Under the pieces are notes generated by a model. The model was not told the DNA's origin and did no database searches. It saw only the letters and a program-made list of their open reading frames with translations. The position numbers and the translations under genes were made by a program. 64,000 nucleotides of DNA from Spinellus fusiger (taxonomy: Eukaryota; Mucoromycota; Mucoromycetes; Mucorales; Phycomycetaceae): positions 426,676 through 490,675 of the forward strand of contig JALLLS010000017.1 of the NCBI GenBank assembly GCA_025094145.1. Direction: 5' to 3'. This document shows, in pieces, positions 23,094 to 35,089 of this stretch. How positions within the stretch are numbered: position 1 is the stretch's first letter; every line of letters begins with the position of its first letter.

Positions 23094-25860
23094 AAGTGAA
23101 GGAGATAATAGTAGGAAGAAAAAGAGCAGTAACAAGCTTAATTTTAACCTTGAAAATATCTCGTCCAATGTAATACAATGATGATAGTGGTGGTGGTGGT
23201 GGTTGGTTTTTTTTTTTTTTTTTTCGCCGTAAATAGCTTTCATCCATGGATTCAACAGCACTAGTCCTTTTATTATTCACTGATTTCAATGTCCTTGGGA
23301 AGTATTTGTCTTGAAATGATATCTTTCCTTAGGAAAACCAAAGGAGGAAACCCTCAACAGGTGTCTATAGAACCACTGAAATAGTATGCAAAGGCACATC
23401 TCTTTCTCCTATTCCACTGTCAGTAACCCTACTTTCTCCGTCTCTCTCTCTCTTTCTCTTTCTCTCTTCCTAACAAAGTAGACAAAAGTGTCCTGAATGC
23501 AACTTAATATTTAATATTGCTAGTGGATGAATCTTTCTTGTATCCGATAATAGTATGTACTACACAATCTGATTTTTCCTGATAATAAATATGTCCGTAT
23601 ACGTGCTACAGTAAAGATAGGGAACCCTTGTCATTTCTTCATTTCTTAGTATTTATTTATCTATAGTTGTATATCAATACATAGATATTTGTTTGTTTGT
23701 TTTTAACAAAGTAACTAGTGATTCTGGAGTGTCATTCTATAAGCCATACTACTACTACTCATAAATAAAATAATAAATATACAAAAGACATTCTTGTATC
23801 AATTATGAACAGGAAACACCATCCTGAGAATGTCCTTAACTGAGTTTTTATTTTACTATAAAAATAATAAAATAAACAACTAAATGATTAGTATTTATAA
23901 TTCATAAACTTATATAGTTAATCCTTTGAAGAGATGACTGGCTATCTACAGTTTATTAATTAGCTCAATATTGTACTGAAAGTTATTTTCATCAGCCTGT
24001 GTAATAATTATCTCTCAGTTGTGCAAACCCATTCAAAGAATATAAACAACCACAGTGTATTCTTATGATCACTGCACATGCTTGTGGCACCCTTTATTGT
24101 TCTTGAATTGAAATGCATCTAGTCTTGTAAACACAAATCACTGGAACAAACACCAATTAAAACAAAACAGTAAACACTGAAGCAAGTAAACATGCCTTTT
24201 TCTCTGAATAGACTGATACTTTAATGTAAGATAAAGGCGACCATCATTCCCTGTATTAACACAGATAAGTGCTTGTGAATAAAGGTAATATCTCGGCTAA
24301 TATAATAGACTATGCCATAAGTCAATAGAAAACAACAGGTCCAGCACAGACAAGCAACACATGATGGAAATCATATTAATCACTGTAAACAAACTAATAT
24401 AACTATTTCAATATATAGTAAAAGAGAATCAACCTAGAGCAAAGTATCAGAAAGATATTAAAAAATAAAGAGTACTGTTATTTCTCTTTATATTCAAGTA
24501 TGTCTCTATTGAGACTATCTTAGCATTTATTTCCTTATCAACATTAACTAACTTACTTTATAAATAAAACTATCATCTTTGTAATTCCTAAGAGATTACT
24601 GTTAATCAAAAGAGTTATGGAGACAGGACAGGTGCTTATGATATTCTTCCATGTGCTTTGGTGAGGCAAGATATGATCTCATACATATTAAATGATACTA
24701 TGTTTATGTTATAGAATCTGATGCAGATCCTCTATTGGGGCAACTAACAATGATGAATAAAAAATAAATAAAAATGGCAGTGCTAATGGCTGATATGGAC
24801 TTGTCTCAGTACTAAGAATTGGTCATCAATGCATAGGACAAGGCTGTCTATAGTTCAAAGTCAGGACTGTGTTACAAATGAGACTTATTTCCTTAAGATT
24901 TACCATTTTACTTCCCTGATTCTTAGACTGAATTACCATACGCACACACACGCACACACACAATAATCTTCTGCATCTATTTAAGAAGGATGATTCGACT
25001 AGAGAAATGTATCAGAAATATGAATTAATAAAGAAGAAAAAACTAACATTTGAATATAATTCATCAAGCTCAGAGATGCTTAAACAAAGGCTACTTACAT
25101 AGCTAAAACTGTTTATGCCATCAGCAGAAAGCTAAAAAATGACCATAACAATCACTGGCATTTTCTAACAAGTTTTTGTTGTTGTTGGCAACTTTTAACT
25201 ATTTTGTTTATTCTATGAAATATTTTACTCTTTGTGTAAAAGATTCATAAAGCAATATTCATAGAAAATTAAAGTATAGAAATTATTAATAATAAAAACA
25301 AAAGAATGTGAATTAGAACAACATTGCTGTTTCCAAAATCTCGGTATATCAGTCTGTCTTTATGTCTTGGTACAACAATTGAAGCAATAACCTAATTAGT
25401 ACAGTTACACTCAATTGAATTTAATACTTGCCGAGAATTTAGTAAAAAAACCCTGTTCTTTTCTAATATTATTTAACCAACACACTATGTCAGATATATA
25501 TTCAGAAACTCATATTTGTGGATAATAGAACAAGGTAATAGGTAGAAGATGATGAGAAGTATATTACCTATTGACGGCTGGAGTAGAGTTAACTGTGATT
25601 ACGAGTATAATTGAAATGAGAAAAAGCCTATAGTTTAAAATAGTATTAGGAACATCAAAGAAAATAGGTCACTATTACATTTAGAGAGTCATGGAAAACC
25701 TTAAAAAAAAGTGAATGAGAGGGACCTTAAACACCTGGAAAAAGTCATTTAAAAGAGTCCATTTGTCCCCATATAATCAACTGAAATTATCTATATTGAA
25801 GTTTGAGATTGATGTATGTAGAGACAACCTTATAAGCTAATGTAAGCAGTCAGGGTTTAG
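23094..25860. other. AT-rich intergenic region without a visible gene
   Basis: No coding frame of note in either orientation. The first 200 bp hold a poly-A/T tract (23211-23224) and a CCA/TGG-type repeat near the 5' end of the App1-like gene. A short (CA)n run lies at 24944-24963. The rest is AT-rich and may be degraded transposon, but I could not tie it to any copy elsewhere in the window. Confidence 0.5.
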
Positions 25861-26460
25861 ATCTTTTTATTCAGCTCACAAGCCAACCTTGACTGAAGAA
25901 TAAAAAGATGAATAATTTGGCTGGGCTAAGGAGCATATCATCTGGTTTGATGAATCAAGATATAATACGAAAGAGCACGATAGAAGTGCTTGTGTCATCA
26001 GAAAATTTAGAGAATGCTATGATCCTAATCCTATTATTACAACAACGAAGTCTAATGGCGGTGGGGTCATGCCCTGGAGATGTTTTGGGTGGGTTGAATT
26101 GGCTCATTAGTCTTTATTAATGACACTGTAAACCAAGACGAATAGATCAAAATTTTGGCTGATGAGTTCCACCCTTGGTCTATGGAATTGAATTAAAAAG
26201 AGTGTGTTGAGTTTCTGTTACAAGAAGAGGGTGCTAGCTGTCATACTGGGGCCTATGCCAGAGGGTGGAAAGAGACAAATCAAATAAGGAACTTTGAGTA
26301 TTGGCCCACACAAAGCCCTGACCTGAGCCCAATTGAACATATCTGGTGAGCCATAGAAGGACAAATTGAAGAAAGAAGGATGTATATTACCAATGTAGAG
26401 AGTTTAAAGGCTCTACTTACAGAAGAGTAGGAGACAGATGCCAGGATGTAATAGGTGCCA
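25860..26460 (+). pseudogene. Decayed Tc1/mariner transposase (element C)
   Basis: Translated piecewise, the plus strand gives EHIIWFDESRYN (first catalytic Asp region) near 25950, GGGVMPWRCFGW near 26060, LQEEGASCHTGAYARGW near 26225 (second site, with Glu where Asp is expected) and YWPTQSPDLSPIEHIW near 26300 (third catalytic residue), in the order of a DDE Tc1-like transposase. Stops (such as TGA right after EHIW at 26349) and frameshifts break it. The N-terminal helix-turn-helix part was not recognised and no inverted ends were located, so the limits are those of the recognisable coding part. Confidence 0.75.
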
Positions 26461-26849
26461 AAAAAGACTATACAAAGTATCAATTTCTATTATTATTCTA
26501 TTTTCGATAAATAAAATGTCAAGTTTTGGTATGCTTAAGTTTATAGCCTCTAGATCAAATATGAAGTGTTTCATTTGATGTTGAATATGTCCTAAATGTT
26601 TCGTCCTGATACTTATTTTCAAAGATACTGAATTCAATTGGGTGTGACTTTAGAAGAAGGGTTATTAACAGGGCTCATATCTAAGGGATGATACTTTAGC
26701 AAGAGGGGGCTTTCCATAGCTTCTATTAGTAGATGTCATCAATTAGAAAAGTATAAAACAACTGAAAAGACCTATCAATAAAGAACAGACTTTGTTTAAC
26801 CTTTGAATTTTCTGGATTTACTTTGTTTGAAGCCATAGACGACAATAAT

Positions 26850-27027
26850 ATATATATTCTTATTGGTAATACAATTTGATATTGAGGTATTCTACAAAAG
26901 AAAAGAAAGGTTTGGATACTTGCAAACCTTTGATTTTAATAATCTTTCCATAAAAGGGAATTTATTGGGAAGACGTAACAGGAAGGTAGTGTTACATATC
27001 AAAAGCTAGAAAATATCCTGATATGTA
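26850..27027 (+). mobile_element. Truncated right end of TIR family A (A4)
   Basis: The stretch from ATACAATTTGATATTGAGGT to the terminal ATATGTA matches the right 170 bp of A1 and A2. It ends exactly where A2 begins, so the two copies are head to tail around a shared TA. Confidence 0.7.
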
Positions 27028-27784
27028 TACACCTAAAGATTTTTTGGATATAAAAGTAAATATACGGACAATAAAATAACACTATTACTATACTTGGCTG
27101 TTGTGTTTAAAAGAGTATTTTCGCTGTCTAAATGAACTACTTCAAACTCTGTCTGCCTATCCTAGCAATAGCTACACTATCCTCATAAAGTATTGGTGCA
27201 TCTTTGGGAAATAAAATAGTATAGAAATGTAGTATGGTTCAAAAAAGACTTACGTGTATCTTAGTTTAGTGTATCGATAACTACACCGGATTTTTTTTAT
27301 GTTTTGGTGGGTTGGCTACTATTAGTTAGCTGTTTGTCTAATTGTTGTTGATTAATAAAGATCAAAGGCTTCATTCTACGAAATGAGATTAAGCTATTGA
27401 CATTCTAGTTTTTTCACAGCAGGAGTACCTTTAAATGAATAATTAGTTATGCAACACTGGGGTAACTATGGCTCTCTCCTCGAGGTATCTTGCAAATCTT
27501 TCACAATTGACTATTGAAGATGTATGTCCTGACAGAGGTAACCCGGTTTCCATCCAATACTAGTGATTGAGTTCTTCACTGCTACAATCTTTAGAGCAGG
27601 TTCCATGAAGAAAAGAAAATAAAGACGAGTTGACCTTTTCTTTTTATACTATTTCTGTTTTATAACAGTTTTTCATATGCCATTCATTCAATCTGTGATT
27701 TGAAAAATAAGTTGTGCTAAAGCATAAAGCTTGTATATCTATCAATGGAAGCTGTGAATCCCATGGGTTTTCCATGCACATATA

Positions 27785-28461
27785 CAGTCCCATACAATAA
27801 GTGAAGTTGACAGAATTCTTTTTATTTCATTTTGAGAAATAAAGGTACATCTATCAGTCAAAGATGTTCATAATAAAAGGTTCATGGAATAATACAATAT
27901 TTGGAATAGTTGTTCTTTAACTGATTGTCTACATTTTTATTATAAAGATATTGCTCAGTGCTTTGTAACAAAGTCTTTATTTTTAATCATTCTAGTCCCT
28001 TTATCATTGCCCATAACTTTCAAGCAAGATTCGTCAGACCAAACAACCTTGTTTTACATCATTCATATTTTTCAAATGATATGCAATTATTTGTATAGGG
28101 TTTCTGCGAATAGACAAAACAATATCCAGTTTTGAAGTAGATGAAACCTTTTTAGGTCTTCCTGTACGCAGTTTGGCTCGAGCTATGCCTTTGATTTTAT
28201 ATAATAGGACGATCCTGTTCACTGTGCTCTTTGGGATGTCAAGATCGTCAGAAATCTCTTGATAAGTAGCATATCTTTTCCATTGTCTTATCATTCGACA
28301 TTCAATAAAGATATAATGCTTTCTTCTTTTGGTAGGACTATCTTCATGCTCTTGGCTAAGAGCTGGCTGATTTTCATTGCTTGAAGTCATTGTTTGAATA
28401 AGTTGTAAAATAAAAAAATAAAAAATTGATTTGCTGTCCACTCATTTATTGCATGGGACTG
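27785..28461 (-). mobile_element. Internally deleted Tc1-like element B1 (677 bp) nested in A2
   Basis: The ends CAGTCCCATACAATAAGTGA and, inverted, CAGTCCCATGCAATAAATGA are flanked by TA on both sides, the Tc1/mariner target duplication. On the minus strand it carries the same N-terminal helix-turn-helix region as B2, with RMIRQWKRYATYQEISDDLD, IPKSTVNRIVLLYKIKGIA and LRTGRPKK. After HLKNMND it jumps to VVWSDESC and then to the 3' end, so the middle and C-terminal catalytic region are missing. B2 is 1340 bp, so about half of the element has been lost. It cannot encode a working transposase. Confidence 0.85.
28034..28441 (-). pseudogene. Truncated Tc1-like transposase N-terminus in B1
   Basis: An open frame of 135 codons: a short leader, then a paired-type helix-turn-helix DNA-binding region (WKRYATYQEISDDLDIPKS, then GRPKK) that would bind the element's ends. 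The first catalytic block (VWSDES) appears just downstream in another frame because of the internal deletion. If translated, only the DNA-binding part would be made. Confidence 0.75.
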
Positions 28462-29142
28462 TATACCTCACCAGAATAAGAATGTTTTTTATTCTTTGGT
28501 CTTGTTACTATCTTGTTATTTCCCGCACTGCACATACAACTTAACACCCAAATACTCTTCAAGATGAGCATGACTGAGCAAGGTAATGTGCTATTATTAA
28601 CAAAGAGAAACAATAGAAAGAAGTTTTAGATACCACCAAAGACTATTCTAGTGATAAAAAGGTAAGCAGTGTCTTCATCTGGGCTTGAGCTCATTGTATT
28701 CCACAAGACACTCATTGTATTATTATTAGGCAAGTAAAAACTCTTCTCAAGTCAGTCCCAGGTGGTCTTTTCTTTCTTCTATACTGTCAAAGGTGTCTAG
28801 AGTATACTTCTGAGCATATTTATCTATCTCCTAAGGATAAAGCATTAGGCTTTTAGGGTGTGGATTCTATTGCTAGAAGGAACACACCTAGAACAGTAGT
28901 AGCTATAGTAATAGTATATTATTGGCTACAGTATTATTAGTTATATTTTTATAATAAATAATTTTATCCATCAATAATTTTATTCATAAACAATATATTT
29001 TATTGATAATACAATTTGATATTGAGGTATCCACAAAAGGAAACAATTATTTGGATATCCTCAGACCTTTTGATTTTAATCACATTTCCATAAAAGGAAG
29101 GATATATGCCCGCTTAAAGGCCAGAAAATCTTTGGGTGTGTA

Positions 29143-30181
29143 GTAAACTCCAAATTAAGACATCAATATAGCAACCATAGTTGTATCATCACATTCCATA
29201 GTATTGTATAATTTATTTATATTAGTATAGAATAATATAGTAAATAGTAGAGCTTTAAAATGCTTTAATATTTCAAATACTCTTGACTCAAACCCATAGA
29301 CATCATAACATAATTTATAGATCTTGTTGTCAATAACTCTTTAGTCTAAATGTATCTGATCAGATAACAGTCAGTTAACCTCTTCTTTATTAAATTATTT
29401 TAAAACTATCATATGCTTTCTACTGTTTGTTTTGATTAACATTATAGATACATTAAGTTGTGTGTATCGGTCTCGTGACAAGCCATCCCCTAACGCCACA
29501 TCCCATTTTGGTGGAAATAGAGTCTGTATAAGTAGCTATTTGAATTGCCTTTTTTGAAAGTGACTTTATGGTAATATTTCTATACTTGGAAGAATTAATG
29601 TGATTAAATTTCAGAAACTTTTAAAAAAAAGTATTGCTTTGGAATACCTAAAGTTCCAAAGTGTTCCATGTGTATAAAGTATTATCTATTACTATCTTTC
29701 AGAACAGAGGCTATGGTAAGATTCAGTATTAGGATTAAAAAAAAATTTCCATATTTATTATTCTACCTATTTTTGTGCTTTTCACAATAAATAAAAATAA
29801 AAATAACTTATAAACAGTTCTATAATGAATATCAATGTATAAAGTGATCATTATCATTGTCAAATCCAGAGTTCATACCAATACACAATAAACTCACTGT
29901 AATACCAATACTTAAGTAAAAACACCTTTCCGGTGAGCCCAAAGTAACTCTCTTCTATCTATAATTTTAGTTCTATCCATGGTGTAAATTCAGCCATATA
30001 TGCCTATCTTCCAGGGATAAATAGTAGGGCCTCTAGGGTGTATAATATAATGCCATCAATGGATACTCCTAGAAGATTAGTAGCTATAGTAATAAATACT
30101 ATTGTCTATATTCTTATAATACATAATCTTATTAATAGACTATATAGATTAATTATAAATTTGCTTATAAGGCTATTGCCA
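29143..30181. other. AT-rich region without a visible gene
   Basis: No coding frame and no repeat copy that I could match within the window. Confidence 0.45.
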
Positions 30182-30749
30182 TCCTTAGTTGATATCAAAG
30201 GAAATCCAGACAGCTAAGTATGTAGTAGATCTCTGATTCTTATTTATTGAATTTGACTTTATGACTGGGGTAAATAAAAAAAGGCAAGCCAGCTTTAGTG
30301 AAGTAATACCGCTTAAAAGACCTAAAATCTTCAAGTTTATATAATAAACACAGATAAGGCGATGAATTTTGATAGTTAGTGACCAGAAAAATCATACTGT
30401 GTGTAGATGGACTACCCTAAACAATTTGAAAGCTGATATTTCTTATTTACCTCAGTCATAAAGTCAAATTCAATCAATAGCAACACTATGATTTGACTAT
30501 ATAAAACTCAGTTTAGACCTAGGCTATACCTATAATAATAATATAAAAAAGGAAGATCATCTCCACGGCAGCCAGATCTCTTTGGAAAACCCTGTCGGTG
30601 GAAGGATGAGACCATAGTGATTTCATAGTGATGTTTAATTATAGAATTAGGGAATAGTATAAAGGATTAGCAAATTAAATAAATAATCATAAGAGATCTA
30701 ATACATGCTTAGCTGTCCGGGTTTCCTTTGATATCAAGACTAAGGACGA
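30182..30749. mobile_element. MITE, family D (D1, about 570 bp)
   Basis: The left end (TCCTTAGTTGATATCAAAGG...) and the inverted right end (reading TCCTTAGTCTTGATATCAAA on the minus strand) match over about 55 bp with few differences, as far as the TAGATCTCT block. The interior has no coding frame. Size, long TIRs and absence of coding fit a miniature inverted-repeat transposable element. A solo end of the same family is at 18433. Confidence 0.8.
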
Positions 30750-31780
30750 TATCGGTTGTAATATAATCTCTGAATTTATCATCATATATAAAAGAGATGG
30801 GTTATTATACTTTACCTCGATAGATCCTGCAAATACTAAATAGTGTAACAGGGTGTTGTGTACTGCATCACAATTGCCATATTAATGTCTCATCCAGAAC
30901 TTTATGTGTAATACACCCTACATATTGGAATTATGGCTTCTATTGTCTCTGAAAACTCTTATTGTATATTGCACTTGTTTTTTGCTTCTGTTTTTTACCC
31001 TAACTAACAGATAGAACTCCGGTATCAGCCTTTTTATTTTATTTTATTTTATTTTATTTAGATGTTTACCTATGACTTACTAAACAATCTGCTTGATGTA
31101 GTTTACACCAGGATTTAAACCAATTTTCTAATAGTTCTTACTAATATAATAGCTTTTTAATAATAATAATAATGACATTGTTGTTATCTCAATTGATGTA
31201 CTATCAACAACTGAGTCACAGTCTTAATCAACATTAATTTAGTTTTCTAAGCACTAGTACTATCTACTGTCATTAGGTAGACAACACTATATACCTTACC
31301 AGCAGGCTATCTAATCTGAAAAGATAACTAACAGTCAACAAAATTTCTTTAGACACAATTAGTTAGCAGTATATTTTATCTCCTAGTAACGTTTATTTTA
31401 AAATGCTATTACTTTGGTCTAATGAGCTATCATATAGTATTGCTTTTAACTTCGTTGCCGTATAAAAGCCGTGGATGCTATTTTATCGACACTCTAAAAT
31501 TAAATCATTAAGTATTGATAGGTTGGATTAAAGAATACCATAAATGACTTTACATACTTTATTATTCACGTACTAAATGCTAAGATTCTAACGAAGTACG
31601 AGAAGCTATGACAAAAACAATACACAAATTGTACTAAGAAATTTATAAGTTTAGGATAATTTTCATATATTTCTCCTGACATTGTATCGTTTATTATAGA
31701 TAGTCGCATTGTTTAAATGTATTTGCCAACTTTTTCTTTTTTATAAAAGAAAAAAAAAGAGTATATGTAGAGGATTAGGG
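30750..31780. other. AT-rich region without a visible gene
   Basis: Contains a five-unit ATTTT repeat at 31032-31059. Otherwise I see nothing I can name. Confidence 0.45.
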
Positions 31781-32160
31781 AGTTGATATTTCAACACCTA
31801 AGAATACTCAATCAATACTCAGTCATATAAGCAAAATCAAACACAGCCACTTTATGACTGACATTTTACACCCTACAGTTACAGAGATAGCATTAAGGTA
31901 TTCTAGTCTTAAAGATCAACTGCCTTTACTGATATCTATTATTTTGTTTTGAATAATAATTTTACTTATTAATTATCATTAGCATCATTAGTTGTATATA
32001 GGTGATGTAGGTGATAACATAGTAGTGAAGAGTCACTTCAGTAAACAGGTAAAGACTTCTTTTGTGATTGAAGGGGGTCAAAGTTGTAGAGTGGCTGTGT
32101 TTGATTCTGCTTATATGACTGAGTATTGATTGAGTATTCTTAGGTGTTGAAATATCAACT
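31781..32160. mobile_element. MITE, family E (380 bp, 71-bp inverted ends)
   Basis: The left arm 31781-31851 and right arm 32090-32160 are inverted copies (AGTTGATATTTCAACACCTA at each outer end) with one mismatch in 71 bp. The roughly 240 bp between them carries no gene. Near-identical arms suggest recent insertion. I saw no second copy in the window and no obvious target duplication. Confidence 0.85.
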
Positions 32161-33893
32161 CTATCACATTTAAAAATTGCTCAAGTTGGTAGTGATTTGA
32201 ACTCACCAATGAGATTTATTGAATTCCTAGCTGTATTCTTGCCTGATTTTTATAATAGGGTTGACTTTTGTGAAGATACCACCAGAAAACCTTCAAAAAT
32301 ATTTGCCTATTTTTCTGCAATTCAATATCATGGAGAAATAAAAAAGTATCTGTTGAAAGAGGCTTGATTAAACTATAAAAAAGACACTACAATAATTTAA
32401 AAGTCAAATGTTTACACAAGAAATATTCTTGAAAGTTTTAGGCAGCTCTGTAGTCCACCTTAAATGACCAAAGATCCTTCTTTTCATTATTTTATTCAAT
32501 TTTAACATTCATTAACCCAAATAATAGCTATATAAAAACCTTGGCCATAATGGCTCTCTCCTGTTGAGGAATATAGAACGAAATAGGTGTTATAAGTGAT
32601 AAAACGAATAGAATAAGTCTAGACAGCAGAGTATAAATCTTACTCCCTTTCTATAACAAGTTTTTCTCATACTAGCTATCACACCTAATACATAGAACAC
32701 ATAGTGTCTTTTGTCTTTTGTCTAGTGTCTAGTGTCTAGTGTCTAGTGTCTAGTGTCTAGTGTCTAGTGTCTAGTGTCTAATATCTAGTGTCTAATATCT
32801 AGTGTCTAGTGTCTAGTGTCTAGTGTCTAGTGTCTAATATCTAGTGTCTAGTGTCTAATATCTAGTGTCTAGTGTCTAATATCTAGTGTCTAGTGTCTAG
32901 TGTCTAGTGTCTAGTGTCTAGTGTCTAATATCTTTGATAGAGTATTAGAACATTTATTTAATCCGATTATAATTGAATCTTCAATAATATCATATAGTAT
33001 TGTTGGTAGTCAGAAAAAGAAAAAGAAACTATAATACCTCGCTTCTATTAGAAACAAAACAAAAGCTATAGGAGTGTAAGGCACTTTAAGAAAATATATA
33101 CCTATCGATTGTTAGTGGAAAATAGTATATTATAGAGCATACTCAAAAGATTATTTTAGAGTTTTCTGTAGATACAGAATTCCACATAATCTACATTAGA
33201 GAGATAGGTGTTTTAAAAGAAAAATAGATGACTCAATTGCCTAAAACATGTCACTTATGAGCTTATTGAGAGTAAAATAAATATATAGAATATGCCGTCA
33301 AATTGCCTATAGCACCTATCCTTAGGCCAATTGCAATGTGTTCAAGATCATAAGGCTTACCATTCAACGTTTCCTTAATCATAATATTGGTACACATGTT
33401 ATCAATATATGGTTAGACTATTTATAGATAAAAGATTAACTATTATTGATACAATATCATCTATTCCAAAACTTAAGTCAACTTATTGATAGGTGGTTGG
33501 AAGTGAGACCCCTGGCAAAATAATATGTGCATTTGGAAGCCATATCTCATAGCAGCTCATTAGTGTCTTCAATTACATACACACCATGTCTATTGTTTTA
33601 AGAGATTATGAAATATAGAATAATGTCTCACCTTACAAAATGTTCTCTTGGTGTGATCATGTCTTATAATTATATGAAAAAATACTTGAAATGAAGTCTT
33701 CATGCAAACATTTCATGAGCAAATGACTGTTTAAATGGATGACATGGTTAAGAAAAGTTTGATAATGCTGTTCTTTAATAATCGATGTATAAATTATGAC
33801 CTTGCTACATATTTAATTTGTATATCTTCATCTCTCATCTTTTCTTTTCATTTGTATCTTAAAAGACTTATACTATTCATCACAGCATTACAA
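32161..33893. other. Intergenic region with a heptamer satellite
   Basis: AT-rich sequence with the satellite at 32707-32935 and no coding frame I can support. The final 150 bp should hold the promoter of the GH16 gene; I recognise no specific site there. Confidence 0.5.
32707..32935. repeat. TCTAGTG heptamer satellite
   Basis: About 230 bp of TCTAGTG units in direct array, interrupted at intervals by a variant TCTAATA unit. There are no unique spacers, so this is not a CRISPR array. Confidence 0.95.
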
Positions 33894-35089
33894 ATGGGAT
33901 CAACAATACTAGCCAAATTGTGTCTTTTGTACATATTTACCGCCTATCTTTTTGGTTATGTATCTAGTTCGGGAGAGCCTATGATATGTGATTGTGGATT
34001 TCAAGACGAAAACGCTCTTACATGGTCCAATATTTGGTACGCAGATTTCGAATACTACAAAGTGCCTATCCAAGATGATGAGAACTACATTGCAATGGAC
34101 TATACAATAGATGCAAAATCCGATGATGCATTCAGTCGCGTGTTTAAACCTGGAAATGTCAAAATCCAAGATGGATTTGCTCAGTTGACAGTCGATGTTA
34201 ATAATGGAAATGCCACATCAGCATCCTTTGGCACAAAAAGGTTAATATCTCTATGCATAAAATAACACAATTGTCTTTTGAAGCTAACAATGAAAAATAT
34301 AGAGATGACATAATGTACGGTACATTTCGCGCTAAGCTGAAAGTTCCAGATGTTCCTGGTACGGTCTCAGCTTTCTTCTTTTACCGTAACGATACATGTG
34401 AAATCGATGTGGAAGCACTGAGTCATATCCAAAACCCATGGCAAACCAACTTTGCTGTTCAACCACAAATCTATAATGAGGATGGATCTGCTTCTAACCT
34501 TACAAGTGAAAGATATCGTCCAAGTTTCAACCCAACAGAGGTATAACTTAATGGTTGGTATAAAGTAATGTTAACACAACATCCATCTATTAGGATTTCC
34601 ATGAGTATAGATTCGACTGGACACCAGAAAAAGTTGATTTCTACGTTGATACTGATCATGTCTACACTATGACAACACATGTTCCTAATGCTCCTGGTCG
34701 TGCTATATTGAATCACTGGACAGATGGAAACCCAAACTTCAGTGCTGGACCACCTAAACAAAATGCTATTTTGGAGGTGGCTAGTATGACCCTTTTCTTT
34801 AATTCATCAACAAAAGCTCAACCAGCTTGCAGGCATACAAAGTCTCCGTGCATGATACGTGGTAACTATTGACAGAAATCTTGTCTACCTTAAGTCTAAC
34901 TAAAGAAACATTATATCTGTAGACATTATGGGTGGAAATATGGTACCAGGATACATGGCTTCTGATAATCAAGAGTCATGGGGTATACATACGATTACAG
35001 CAAAAAGCTCTATCTGGATTGAGCTTATACTTGTTTGTCTGTCAGTAGCCATTCTACACGCACAGCAAGTCCTTACACGGTATATATAA
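33894..35089 (+). CDS. Glycoside hydrolase family 16 protein, secreted or membrane-anchored
   Basis: ATG at 33894 gives a signal peptide (MGSTILAKLCLLYIFTAYLF). The catalytic domain follows: CDCGFQDENALTWSNIWYADFEYY, then after an intron to about 34303 KRDDIMYGTFRAKLKV, and FFFYRNDTCEIDVEALSH near 34400. EIDVE is the ExDxxE-type catalytic motif of GH16 (nucleophile, assisting Asp, acid/base Glu) and is intact. FDWTPEKVDFYVD (34610) and ILNHWTDGNPNFSAGPP (34710) are typical GH16 motifs. The last exon ends with a hydrophobic helix (SIWIELILVCLSVAILHA) and a short tail before TAA at 35087-35089, suggesting a C-terminal membrane anchor. Fungal GH16 enzymes remodel beta-glucans or chitin-glucan links in the wall. 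Four exons fit. The exact substrate cannot be read from the sequence. Confidence 0.85.

Larger units (their letters stand above)
27028..29142 (+). mobile_element. TIR family A copy A2, split by a Tc1-like insertion
   Basis: The left end TATACACCTAAAGATTTTTT and the inverted right end (TACACACCCAAAGATTTT on the minus strand, closing at 29142) bracket 2115 bp. Removing element B1 and one TA leaves about 1436 bp, nearly the length of A1 (1431 bp). It shares with A1 the CTTCATCTGGGCTTGAGCTC, AGGCTTTTAGGGTGT and TTGATATTGAGGTATCCAC blocks. No coding frame belongs to A2 itself. Confidence 0.75.

Noticed and set aside
22662..23289. Longer N-terminus for the App1-like protein including poly-Lys/His
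   Set aside because: The extension is encoded by a homopolymer and a CCA-type repeat and is best read as UTR; ATG 23093 gives a normal start.
30182..30749. Family D as the transposon that carried the TnpB/Fanzor-like gene at 17.9-18.4 kb
   Set aside because: The D end at 18433 faces the gene with its outer side, so the gene is outside that element.
32707..32935. CRISPR-like regular repeat
   Set aside because: The units are 7 bp in direct contact with no unique spacers, and the genome is eukaryotic. It is a satellite.
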